NCBI GenBank assembly: GCA_002420305.1 | Contig: DIHT01000147.1 | Location: forward strand, 1-24,323 | Direction of reading: 5' to 3' | DNA from: Akkermansiaceae bacterium UBA5689 | GTDB lineage: Bacteria; Verrucomicrobiota; Verrucomicrobiia; Verrucomicrobiales; Akkermansiaceae | DNA length: 24,323 nucleotides | Part shown: piece after piece, positions 1-7,274 of the stretch | Position numbering within the stretch: position 1 is the first letter of the stretch | Layout of the letters: each line of letters starts with the position of its first letter | Position numbers and translations under genes: made by a program | Notes under the pieces: generated by a model | Told to the model about the DNA's origin: nothing | The model's input: the letters and a program-made list of their open reading frames with translations, nothing else | Databases searched by the model: none

Positions 1-368
1 GAGGGTGGTCCGGCCGCCAGGGCGGTAGGAGCTCCTAATGCCTGAGTCGCGCTACCGAGCTGCACTGTCGCCTTGGGAAGCTCTTGAGTCGCATCCGAGT
101 CACCAGCAAGCGGCTGAGTTTTGAGAGGGGTCGTCTTGGGGGCGATGCTTGCTCCCGGAGCCTTCAACTGCACAGTGGGCGCAGGGGCAGCCGGTGCAGA
201 AGGGGCACCCGCGCCGGAGGCGGGCTTGAGGGGAATCGTAGGTGCAGGTGCAGGAGTCGTAGGTGCGCTTGCAGCAGGCTTCAACGGGATTGTCGGCGCC
301 GGAGCTGCGGGGGCGTTGTCAGCCTTCTTCTCAGAAGAGTCGGGAGCTTTCTTGTCGTCTTCACTCAT
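1..368 (-). CDS. Pro/Ala-rich protein with repeated T-x-x-L motifs, N-terminal part (runs off the left edge)
   Basis: The minus strand is open without a stop from an ATG at 368 to the window edge, giving 122 codons. The protein starts with a charged stretch (MSEDDKK), then becomes a Pro/Ala/Thr/Lys-rich, probably disordered chain. Near-repeats APTIPLKPA occur at residues 24-32 and 42-50, and APTVQLKA at 63-70. Eight T-x-x-L motifs start at T26, T44, T65, T79, T84, T94, T101 and T108. No signal peptide or membrane segment is visible in this part. A near-consensus promoter lies 66-95 bases upstream of the ATG, which supports real expression; no Shine-Dalgarno sequence is obvious. The plus-strand reading frames here look like by-products of the repeats. 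I do not recognise the family, and the function probably depends on the missing C-terminal part. Confidence 0.7.
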   Translation of the reverse strand, partial: MSEDDKKAPDSSEKKADNAPAAPAPTIPLKPAASAPTTPAPAPTIPLKPASGAGAPSAPAAPAPTVQLKAPGASIAPKTTPLKTQPLAGDSDATQELPKATVQLGSATQALGAPTALAAGPP

Positions 369-433
369 GGCGCGTGTGTTTGAGATTCTGGCGTCAGCTG
401 GTCGATGAATGCCGGCGTTCGCGGATGGACGGG

Positions 434-463
434 ATTTAAGGGAAGCCCGCCATAGGGTGTCAA
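434..463 (-). promoter_or_regulatory. Sigma70-type promoter for the leftmost gene
   Basis: On the minus strand a perfect -35 hexamer TTGACA (458-463) is followed, after an 18-base spacer, by TTAAAT (434-439; 4 of 6 matches to TATAAT). Transcription would start near 427, about 60 bases before the ATG at 368. Read by eye only. Confidence 0.5.
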
Positions 464-497
464 ACCCTCAAGAGGAAAAATAAGGCCCTAATTTACC

Positions 498-530
498 CAT
501 TTGGCACATTTTGACCGTATTTTGACCAAA
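498..530 (+). promoter_or_regulatory. Tandem 11-bp-spaced direct repeats upstream of the PhoX/DUF839 gene
   Basis: ATTTTGACC occurs at 508-516 and again at 519-527, exactly 11 bp apart. A degenerate copy (TTTGGC) starts at 500. An inverted pair, ATTTGG (499-504) and CCAAAT (526-531), encloses the array. Direct repeats one helical turn apart are the architecture of binding sites for PhoB/PhoP-type response regulators. The downstream gene belongs to a phosphatase-related family. The sequence is not the E. coli Pho box, so the regulator is inference. The rest of 369-633 holds the leftward promoter and AT-rich sequence but no gene that I can see. Confidence 0.35.
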
Positions 531-633
531 TCTACTCGTTTGGGGGGAGCGACCCTTCACTAAACTGCAACAATTTTGAAACGTCGCACTTTTATGTCGT
601 AAGGATCACTTTGCGATCCATACAGGACGGGTT

Positions 634-2052
634 GTGAGTCACTCAACCCATTATACAGGCTCTGCTTCGACTGGTCGCAGAACATTTCTGCATCAAGCGG
701 GCTGGACCGCGGGCTTTCTCGGCCTCGGTCGCTACCTCCAAGCCAACGAAACTTCCTCTTCTTCCAAGAGAGTTATTCAACCTTACGGTCCTCTCGTCCG
801 CGACAAGGCTGGTCTTCTCGACCTCCCGAGGAATTTCACCTATGATGTGATCTCACGTAGTGGCACCCGCATGGCGGATGGCATGAAGGTCCCGGGCAAG
901 TTTGACGACATGGCCGCCTTTCCGGGAGACAACGGCAGGATCATTTTGATCCGCAATCATGAAGTCGCCCTCGACCAACCCAACTTTGGCCCCTTCCCAA
1001 AAAAGGAGGTTCCTTCTCACCTCGACAGCGATCTTCTTTACGATGCCGGAGGGAATAACGAGACCCCCCACCTCGGGGGAACAACGACCATCATTTACAA
1101 CCCTGCCTCAGGGAAAACTGAGAAGGAGTTTCTCTCTCTTGCTGGAACGGACCGGAACTGCTCTGGCGGAACCATGCCATGGGGTTCATGGATCACGTGC
1201 GAGGAGCCTGCAGACCTCGACAAAGGTGATCGAACCCGGCAGCACGGCTATTGTTTTGAAGTAAGGGCCGATCCCGAACTCGGTTTGCAAAAAGCTGTCG
1301 CACTTAAGGCAATGGGCCGCTTTCGCCATGAGGCAGTCGCCTACGATCCCGGAGATGGATCAGTCTATCTCACCGAGGATCGCGACGACGGCTTGCTATA
1401 CCGGTTTGTGCCTGATAGTAAAAACGACCTTTCCAGCGGAAAGCTCCAAGCCATGTGCCTGAAGGATCACGCCGCCGCCGACTTGAGGAATTACCAGCCC
1501 AAGCCCAAGCGTGTGATCACCGAAGGGCAGGATAAACTTATTTCCTGGGTAGACCTTGAAGATCCTACCTCACCGAAAGACGACCTCAGGGTTCAGGGGT
1601 TCAAAAAAGGCGCTGCCAAATTCGCACGAGGAGAAGGCATCTTCTACGACAAAGGGGCAATCTATCTCTGTTGCACTAACGGTGGCCCCACAAAGCGTGG
1701 TCAAATCTTTCGAATCCTTCCCAGCAGCCCCCAGCACCCAGCAGCCTCGGTGGAGCTCTTTCTTGAGCCGGGCAAGAGCGATCTCCTGACCAGTGGGGAC
1801 AACATCTGCGTAGCACCAAATGGGGATCTCATCATCTGCGAGGACCTCGTCAGCCCGTTTTCAAAAGAGCAACTACCGCACTTGCGCGGAGTCACTCCCG
1901 AAGGGCAGATCTTCACATTCGGCCGCAATCCGGATGCGAAGAACAAAAACGAATTCTGTGGTTCTATCTTCTCACCTGACGGAGAGATCCTTTTTGTGAA
2001 TATACAGAACCTTGACCACACCTTCGCGATCAGGGGCCCCTGGCGCACCTAG
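634..2052 (+). CDS. Tat-exported PhoX/DUF839 family protein
   Basis: This 472-residue protein matches the PhoX/DUF839 family (Ca/Fe-dependent alkaline phosphatases and relatives of unknown substrate). A twin-arginine signal is visible at residues 15-30 (RRTFL followed by a hydrophobic stretch), so export of a folded, metal-loaded protein is likely. Family blocks are present: NCSGG (175-179), PWGSW (182-186), the pair E190-E191, GRFRHEA (228-234) and TEDRDDG (247-253). The start is GTG at 634, with a purine-rich AGGACGG just upstream; the spacing is short. No better upstream start is evident. It is shorter than classical PhoX (usually over 550 residues), so phosphatase activity is not assured. 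Tandem direct repeats lie about 105 bases upstream. recQ follows after 63 bases, and I see no terminator between them. Confidence 0.85.
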   Translation: MSHSTHYTGSASTGRRTFLHQAGWTAGFLGLGRYLQANETSSSSKRVIQPYGPLVRDKAGLLDLPRNFTYDVISRSGTRMADGMKVPGKFDDMAAFPGDNGRIILIRNHEVALDQPNFGPFPKKEVPSHLDSDLLYDAGGNNETPHLGGTTTIIYNPASGKTEKEFLSLAGTDRNCSGGTMPWGSWITCEEPADLDKGDRTRQHGYCFEVRADPELGLQKAVALKAMGRFRHEAVAYDPGDGSVYLTEDRDDGLLYRFVPDSKNDLSSGKLQAMCLKDHAAADLRNYQPKPKRVITEGQDKLISWVDLEDPTSPKDDLRVQGFKKGAAKFARGEGIFYDKGAIYLCCTNGGPTKRGQIFRILPSSPQHPAASVELFLEPGKSDLLTSGDNICVAPNGDLIICEDLVSPFSKEQLPHLRGVTPEGQIFTFGRNPDAKNKNEFCGSIFSPDGEILFVNIQNLDHTFAIRGPWRT

Positions 2053-2115
2053 ATCAGGATTCAAGCTTGTTCACCATGGCCTCTCCAGCCTCAATCAGGC
2101 ATCCTGAACGGTGAT

Positions 2116-4074
2116 GTGTCCACAGACTTGACCCAAGCCTTGGAGAAGCATTTTGGCTTCTCCTCCTTCCGCGACGGACAGCGCCGTGTCATCAAGTCGA
2201 TCCTGTCCGACCGCCCCACCCTTGCGGTCTTCCCCACAGGCGGCGGAAAGTCGCTCTGTTATCAATTACCCGCAGTCCTCCTGGAGGGACTGACGGTGGT
2301 GGTATCGCCTCTCATCGCATTGATGAAAGATCAGGTTGATGCTCTGGTAAGCCATGGTGTTGCTGCAGCAAGACTAGACTCCTCTCTGTCCCTCGAACAG
2401 GTCCAGACCGTTCAAGCTGATATGCTGAATGGGCGCCTCAAACTTCTCTATGTCGCGCCCGAGCGTCTTGCTAATGAGAATTTCAGGAATCATCTCGAGC
2501 GCGTGGACATCTCGCTTCTCGCAGTCGATGAGGCTCACTGCATCTCTGAATGGGGCCACAACTTCCGACCCGACTACCTCAAACTGTCACACTTTGCGCG
2601 GGAGCTGAAGGTATCCCGTATTCTCGCCCTCACGGCTACTGCCACTCCACCGGTGGCTGAAGATATCCGCAAAAATTTTGGGATCTCGGAACAGGATCAT
2701 GTCCAGCTCTCGTTCCACCGGCCGAACCTCGAGCTTCACGTCACACCATGTCTCGAGGAGGAAAAGCGACCCATTCTTCTGGAGCGCCTGCGGACGGACC
2801 TCGAAGCCCCCACCATTATCTATGTGACCAGGCAGGAAACCGCCGAGGGCCTTGCGGCCTATCTCAAGAGAGAGGGTCTATCCGCCCGCCCCTATCATGC
2901 CGGTCTCCGCGACGAAACTCGGTCCGCCTGCCAGGAAGCCTTCATGTCAGGAGACGCTCCCATCATTACCGCCACGATTGCCTTCGGCATGGGAATCGAC
3001 AAAGCCGATATTCGCCGGATCATCCATTACAACCTCCCTAAATCCCTCGAAAACTATACCCAGGAGACCGGGAGAGCCGGCCGTGATGGAGAACCTGCCC
3101 GCTGTGAGCTCCTCGCCTGCCGAGATGACTTACTGGTCCTTGAAAACTTCATCTATGGCGATACCCCGTCGCCGGAAGCGGTGACCAGGGTACTTGAGCA
3201 AATCCTCATGCGTGGCGCGAACTTTGATCTCTCCCGTTACGATCTCGCAGTCTCAAATGACATTCGTCCACTGGTGATTAATACGCTCCTCACCTACCTC
3301 GAGCTCGAAGGCTATATCATTGCGTCCTCGCCATTTTACAGCTCTTACCGCGTCCGCCTGTTACGTGACATGGACCAGATCAACCTTGGGCTCGAGCCAA
3401 GTCAGAGGAAATTTGTTACCCGGGTCCTCTCTACAGGAAAGCAAGGCCGCACGTGGATTACGATTGAACCCGCAGTTGCAGCGGAAGAAATGCAGTGTGA
3501 TCGTGACCAAATAGTCCGTGGGCTTTCCTCTCTGGAGACCCATGGCGACATCGCTCTGAAGCCTACCGGAATCCGACACTCCTATCGGCGGCTCAGATCT
3601 CCAGAGAAGATGCAGGACCTCACCTCCCGAGTCCAACAGCTCTTTCTTAAACGGGAAGAACAGGACCTTCATCGCCTGGAACAGGTCCTCTCCTATGCAG
3701 AAGAGGATCGCTGTCTGAACCAGCATCTGCTGAACCACTTTGGAGAGGGTCAACCGGATCCCTGTGGGCACTGCGGAGCATGCCTTGGGTCCTCAGGCGG
3801 CAAGGTGCCCGGAGCCACCTCCCCTGAGATCACATTGGAGCACGCAGAAATCATTCAGGGTCTTCTCGACGAGCGACATGGTCCTCTCCGCACCGCTCGC
3901 CAACTTGCCCGTTTTCTCTGCGGCCTGAACAGCCCGGCCACCTCCCGCACCTGGGTCGTCCTACCAACTACGGGCAGACGCTCCCGACTGACGACCCACG
4001 ACGCCTTTGCTCTGTTGCAGGACCATCCATTTAACAACGTTCTGGCGTATTGCACTAGCCTGATCATCCCCTGA
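2116..4074 (+). CDS. recQ: ATP-dependent DNA helicase RecQ
   Basis: RecQ unwinds DNA 3' to 5' in recombination and fork repair. All superfamily 2 helicase blocks are visible in this 652-residue protein: FRDGQ (18-22), Walker A TGGGKS (41-46), the DEAH box (138-141) in the RecQ loop that continues CISEWGHNFRPDY, TATAT, GMGIDKADIRRIIHYNLP and QETGRAGRDG. The zinc site has one Cys followed by CGHCGAC. The usual HRDC domain is not obvious. Instead the C-terminus has the RQLARFLCGLNSP...HDAF...NNVL type of tail found in some bacterial RecQ proteins. Within that tail the stretch after SPATSR (TWVVLPTTGRR) looks like a local insertion. The start is GTG at 2116; nearby ATG and GTG codons at 2111-2114 are out of frame. 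There is no clear Shine-Dalgarno sequence. Confidence 0.95.
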   Translation: MSTDLTQALEKHFGFSSFRDGQRRVIKSILSDRPTLAVFPTGGGKSLCYQLPAVLLEGLTVVVSPLIALMKDQVDALVSHGVAAARLDSSLSLEQVQTVQADMLNGRLKLLYVAPERLANENFRNHLERVDISLLAVDEAHCISEWGHNFRPDYLKLSHFARELKVSRILALTATATPPVAEDIRKNFGISEQDHVQLSFHRPNLELHVTPCLEEEKRPILLERLRTDLEAPTIIYVTRQETAEGLAAYLKREGLSARPYHAGLRDETRSACQEAFMSGDAPIITATIAFGMGIDKADIRRIIHYNLPKSLENYTQETGRAGRDGEPARCELLACRDDLLVLENFIYGDTPSPEAVTRVLEQILMRGANFDLSRYDLAVSNDIRPLVINTLLTYLELEGYIIASSPFYSSYRVRLLRDMDQINLGLEPSQRKFVTRVLSTGKQGRTWITIEPAVAAEEMQCDRDQIVRGLSSLETHGDIALKPTGIRHSYRRLRSPEKMQDLTSRVQQLFLKREEQDLHRLEQVLSYAEEDRCLNQHLLNHFGEGQPDPCGHCGACLGSSGGKVPGATSPEITLEHAEIIQGLLDERHGPLRTARQLARFLCGLNSPATSRTWVVLPTTGRRSRLTTHDAFALLQDHPFNNVLAYCTSLIIP

Positions 4075-4129
4075 TCAGACGGCTCATCGAGTGTTTGCCC
4101 TTTGCTCTTCCCCCTCTAGGATCTCACTC

Positions 4130-5074
4130 ATGCGAAAACCTGCCTTGCTTGCTGCTCTTACGCTCACCCTTCTCCTCTTCACGCCGGCTAAGGCTAAGGA
4201 CCAGCGATTGGTTCTCTTGGGTGTCTCATACGGGAAAAATATCGTTGCCATCTGCGAGATGGATGGCTCCGTCCTGTGGAAGCACGACACTGCCGGCCCC
4301 CAGCGGGGCCACACGGGCCATCACGACATCCATCTCCTCGATAACGGGAACGTCCTCTTCCACGATACCTGGACCAAGACTCAGGAGATCACTCTGGCCA
4401 AAAAAGTCGTCTGGGAATACGAGTCCGCCCGGGAGAATGGCAACGAGGGCAAGAGAGTGGATGTCCACGCCTTCAAGCGCTATGCGGATGGCTCCACCAT
4501 GATCGCGGAAAGTGGCGTGGGACGCTTTCTTCACGTCGACAAGGATGGGAAGAAGATCAAGGAGGTTCCAATGGGTGAGGGCGGACGCAGAAACACCCGC
4601 CTCGTCCGCGTTCTGGACAATGGTCACTATCTATCCTGCGCAGAGAGCCCGGGAGTAGTCACTGAATACGACAAGACCGGAAAGCTGGTCTGGGAATACA
4701 AGGTCGGGTCCCGGGTCTACGGCGCCATCCGCCTCAAGAACGGCAACACCCTGATCGCCTCGGGAAACGGCAAGAGCATTCTGGAGGTGAGTCCAGCCAA
4801 GGAAATCGTGTGGGAAATCAAGGGCAAGGTTCCAGGCACCGAGATCGGTCTAGGATGGATGACCTGCCTGCAGGAACTCTCTAATGGCAACTACGTGATC
4901 GGCAATTGCCACGCCGGGGACAAAAACCCTCAGATCTTTGAGATTACCAAGGAAAAGAAGGTCGTCTGGCAGTTTGATGAATGGGACCTCGTTGGCAACG
5001 GCCTCGCCTGCTGGCAGGTCCTCGAGGGAGACCAGGCCAGCATGGTCCGAAGCCGACTCAAGGAATTAAAGTGA
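4130..5074 (+). CDS. Secreted PQQ-like/arylsulfotransferase-like beta-propeller protein
   Basis: This protein has 314 residues from the ATG at 4130. That start has an AGGA (4118-4121) 8 bases upstream and puts a clean Sec signal peptide first (MRKPALLAALTLTLLLF, probable cleavage after AKA). A GTG at 4091 in the same frame would add 13 residues before the signal and is less likely. Blade-like repeats recur: KKVVWEYES, GKLVWEYKVG, KEIVWEIKG and KKVVWQFDEW, alternating with NGNTLIA- and DNGHYLS-type strands. This pattern is typical of PQQ-like and ASST-like propellers. No catalytic residues are identifiable, so the substrate is unknown. Its stop codon overlaps the start of the next gene by 4 bases, so the two are probably co-translated. 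Confidence 0.75.
   Translation: MRKPALLAALTLTLLLFTPAKAKDQRLVLLGVSYGKNIVAICEMDGSVLWKHDTAGPQRGHTGHHDIHLLDNGNVLFHDTWTKTQEITLAKKVVWEYESARENGNEGKRVDVHAFKRYADGSTMIAESGVGRFLHVDKDGKKIKEVPMGEGGRRNTRLVRVLDNGHYLSCAESPGVVTEYDKTGKLVWEYKVGSRVYGAIRLKNGNTLIASGNGKSILEVSPAKEIVWEIKGKVPGTEIGLGWMTCLQELSNGNYVIGNCHAGDKNPQIFEITKEKKVVWQFDEWDLVGNGLACWQVLEGDQASMVRSRLKELK
5061..5064 (+). promoter_or_regulatory. Ribosome binding site that sets the start of the overlapping membrane-protein gene
   Basis: AGGA sits 6 bases before the GTG at 5071, inside the end of the preceding gene. It supports starting the next gene at 5071 rather than at the in-frame ATG at 4981, which lies deep inside the propeller gene. Confidence 0.5.
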
Positions 5075-5424
5075 GCCCGGTGGGACCGAAACCCAAGCCC
5101 CCTGGAAACTCAAGCAAGTCCAGGCCGCAACCGAAGCGAAGTCCTGTGAAATCGAGGACTCACCACGGGACTGGGCTGTGGGAACGCATCGTCACCTTCT
5201 GGCTGTGGGAACACATCGGCGCCTTCTTTGAGAAGGTCGGATATGCGGCGGCGTGGTTAGGTATTGTAATACCCTGCCTCTGTGGGCTGACCCTTGTTGC
5301 CTCTTTGCTGTTCACTGGCAATGAAATCGGAGCCCTGATTTTTCTCGTCCCGACCTGCTTCGGCCTCCGGGCCCTCTGGAAGCACCTTCTCGCTCCCCTC
5401 TTCCAAGCCCGGCGTCGCGGGTAG
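5071..5424 (+). CDS. Small basic two-helix membrane protein of unknown function
   Basis: This 117-residue protein starts at GTG 5071, within the GTGA that also contains the TGA stop of the propeller gene. The first 40 residues are Pro/Lys/Arg/Ser-rich and basic. A helical amphipathic stretch follows (WERIVTFWLWEHIGAFFEK), then two hydrophobic segments (about residues 72-94 and 98-112) and an Arg-rich end (QARRRG). The basic tail suggests it stays cytoplasmic. I do not recognise a family. The 4-nt overlap with the secreted propeller gene suggests the products are made in proportion and may work together at the membrane, but that is inference. A longer version starting at 4981 would lie entirely inside the upstream gene and was rejected. 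Confidence 0.65.
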   Translation: MSPVGPKPKPPGNSSKSRPQPKRSPVKSRTHHGTGLWERIVTFWLWEHIGAFFEKVGYAAAWLGIVIPCLCGLTLVASLLFTGNEIGALIFLVPTCFGLRALWKHLLAPLFQARRRG

Positions 5425-5495
5425 GCAGTTAGAATGGCTTGTGGCAAATCCCCACCCCGAGGCAAACCGGAAACCCCTCCAATCAGCAACTGGCC
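5425..5495. other. Convergent intergenic region with no visible terminator
   Basis: Seventy-one bases separate the plus-strand membrane-protein gene from the end of the minus-strand proS. I see neither a stable hairpin followed by a T-tract nor a reading frame of its own. Confidence 0.4.
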
Positions 5496-7019
5496 CTAGT
5501 AGGCGCGCCCCCAAAGGGCCCGAACACTGGTGGCCTGACCCGTCAGAACACAGGGAGCCTCCGGACCCTCCTGCTGCCCATTGGGAAGGCAGCGGATGGT
5601 GATCTTGTGTTCCTTGGAAAGGCTCTCTTCCTCCTCGGTCGATCCTGCCCATGGGGTTAGCAACCACCCGGGATTTTCGTCCCCTTGCCAGTGATCTTTG
5701 AATTCCTCCAGACTGCCGCACTCGGTGATGTTCTCCTCGCGAAACGCGGTAAGACGGTCGAGCAGGCTCTGCTGGATTTCTGAAAGAATCTGCGGGGCAC
5801 TGCGGATGAACTCATCTCGATCAACAAAATTCTTTTCGTTTGGAGCTCGATCTCGACGCTGCAGGCAGACCTTCCCCGCATCAAGATCCCTCGGTCCGAT
5901 CTCGACTCGGATCGGGACGCCCTTCTTCACCCATTCCCATTTTTTTACTCCTCCACCAAGATCACGGGTATCGACATGCACTCGAACCGCCGCTCCCGCA
6001 TAGCCTTGTTCTCGCCGCAGTGCTTCTGCCAATGCCTCACAGGACTCGATGATAGCCTCCCGAGTCTCCTCCTTTGGTGTTACCGGGACAATGACTACCT
6101 GCTGAGGCGCAACCCTTGGTGGAAGGACTAGTCCATCGTCATCCGCATGAGCCATGATGAGCGTTCCAATCAGGCGGGTGCTTACTCCCCATGAAGTAGT
6201 ATGAACATACTCCTTGCCTCCCTCACGACCGACAAAGGTAATTTCCTGAGCTTTGGCAAAATTCTGACCCAGATAGTGTGAAGTTCCTGCCTGAATAGCC
6301 TTCCGGTCCTGCACCATGGCCTCAACCGTGTAGGTGTTAAGTGCACCCGGGAAGCGCTCGGCCTCCGTCTTTTCACCGGGGACCACCGGAATCGCGAGAT
6401 GATCACGGAGAAAGTCCTCATACAGCTTATGAATCAGGCGCGTTTCCTCCTCTGCCTCTGCTTGCGTCTCGTGGGCAGTGTGTCCCTCCTGCCAGAGAAA
6501 CTCGGCGGTTCGGAGAAAAAGGCGGGTGCGCATTTCCCAGCGCATCACGTTGGCCCACTGGTTGATCAACAGGGGAAGATCCCGGTAGCTTTCCACCCAG
6601 CGCGAAAAGGCGGCTCCGATGATTGTCTCCGAGGTAGGGCGAATGACGTAGGGCTCTGTGAGCTTACCTGTTGGCACCATTCGCGTCTTTCCGCTCTCCG
6701 GATCTTTCTCAGCCTCCAGCCGGTGGTGAGTCACTACCGCGCACTCAGTGGCAAACCCCTCAGCATGCTCCGCCTCCTTTTCGAGATAGGACAGGGGGAT
6801 CAGAAGCGGGAAATAGGCATTCTGATGCCCTGTCTCCTTGAATCTCGAATCCAGTTGCGACTGAATATTCTCCCAGAGCGCAAAACCCCATGGCTTGATC
6901 ACCATACATCCGCGAGTCTCGGAATTCTCCGCCATGTCAGCGGCACGAACGACCTGTTGATACCACTCCGGAAAATCTTCCTCTCTGGTGGGGGTGATGG
7001 CTGTCTTATCCTTGCCCAT
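5496..7019 (-). CDS. proS: Prolyl-tRNA synthetase, archaeal/eukaryotic-type (short, no editing insert)
   Basis: This class II enzyme charges tRNA-Pro with proline using ATP. The 507-residue form begins at the ATG at 7019 (MGKDKTAITPTREEDFPEWY), which is the normal family start. An open frame continues upstream to a TTG at 7160, but it passes through a terminator hairpin and lacks family sequence. Visible features are RPTSETIIG, the class II motif 2 region RWEMRTRLFLRTAEFLWQEGHTA, the proline-pocket TSHYLGQNFAKAQ, the HTTSWGVSTRLIG block, and a C-terminal domain ending in Tyr as in the ProRS type 3 family. The bacterial INS editing domain is absent, as expected for this type. No Shine-Dalgarno sequence precedes the ATG. 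A hairpin plus T-tract lies about 95 bases upstream on the same strand. Confidence 0.95.
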   Translation of the reverse strand: MGKDKTAITPTREEDFPEWYQQVVRAADMAENSETRGCMVIKPWGFALWENIQSQLDSRFKETGHQNAYFPLLIPLSYLEKEAEHAEGFATECAVVTHHRLEAEKDPESGKTRMVPTGKLTEPYVIRPTSETIIGAAFSRWVESYRDLPLLINQWANVMRWEMRTRLFLRTAEFLWQEGHTAHETQAEAEEETRLIHKLYEDFLRDHLAIPVVPGEKTEAERFPGALNTYTVEAMVQDRKAIQAGTSHYLGQNFAKAQEITFVGREGGKEYVHTTSWGVSTRLIGTLIMAHADDDGLVLPPRVAPQQVVIVPVTPKEETREAIIESCEALAEALRREQGYAGAAVRVHVDTRDLGGGVKKWEWVKKGVPIRVEIGPRDLDAGKVCLQRRDRAPNEKNFVDRDEFIRSAPQILSEIQQSLLDRLTAFREENITECGSLEEFKDHWQGDENPGWLLTPWAGSTEEEESLSKEHKITIRCLPNGQQEGPEAPCVLTGQATSVRALWGRAY

Positions 7020-7110
7020 GTGGGATGGAGGAAAACCACGGAACGGACCGGTTGAACACGAAATTCTTTCCGCAGTGAATTCCTCCAAGCAGGATCCGTC
7101 GCTCTCGCGG

Positions 7111-7144
7111 AATAAAAAGCGCGGCCGGTTGCTACCGGCCGCGC
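7111..7144 (-). terminator. Strong intrinsic terminator between the heme-protein gene and proS
   Basis: The arms 7119-7129 and 7134-7144 form a perfect 11-bp GC-rich stem (GCGCGGCCGGT) with a 4-base loop. On the minus strand it is followed at once by TTTTT (7118-7114). The plus-strand side has no T-tract, so it acts on minus-strand transcripts. It lies 130 bases after the stop of the upstream gene and before the proS ATG. It could end the upstream operon or act as an attenuator for proS. Confidence 0.85.
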
Positions 7145-7155
7145 TGTAGATGCAT
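7132..7155 (-). CDS. Possible 7-residue leader peptide overlapping the terminator hairpin
   Basis: On the minus strand GAGAGGA (7169-7163) is spaced 7 bases from ATG 7155, which opens MHLQRGR and stops at TAG (7134-7132). The stop lies at the top of the 5' arm of the terminator stem, so a translating ribosome would cover that arm. The layout is like a transcription-attenuation leader. There are no proline codons, and an ORF this short can arise by chance. Confidence 0.25.
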   Translation of the reverse strand: MHLQRGR

Positions 7156-7274
7156 GGCAATTTCCTCTCGATTTTCTGGCAACTTAGAATCTCATCAAGG
7201 GGCTCATACTCACTGGAAAAATTACGATTCTTGGTTTATTACGCCGTCGAAATCCACCATTCGGAATCAGGGCT

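Noticed and set aside
4060..4077. CTGATCA repeated 11 bases apart at the end of recQ
   Set aside because: It is short and the first copy lies within the coding sequence. There is no T-tract or further copy, so it is probably chance.
4981..5070. Longer version of the small membrane protein starting at ATG 4981
   Set aside because: The extra 30 residues lie wholly inside the propeller gene in another frame and are Arg/Pro-rich filler. GTG 5071 has a proper ribosome site.
7020..7160. Longer proS with 47 extra N-terminal residues starting at TTG 7160
   Set aside because: The extension passes through the terminator hairpin and has no resemblance to ProRS. The ATG at 7019 gives the normal family start.
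7019..7274. T-box riboswitch upstream of proS
   Set aside because: I could not find a T-box bulge sequence (complement of the tRNA acceptor end) or the specifier-loop layout. Only a terminator and a mini-ORF are visible.
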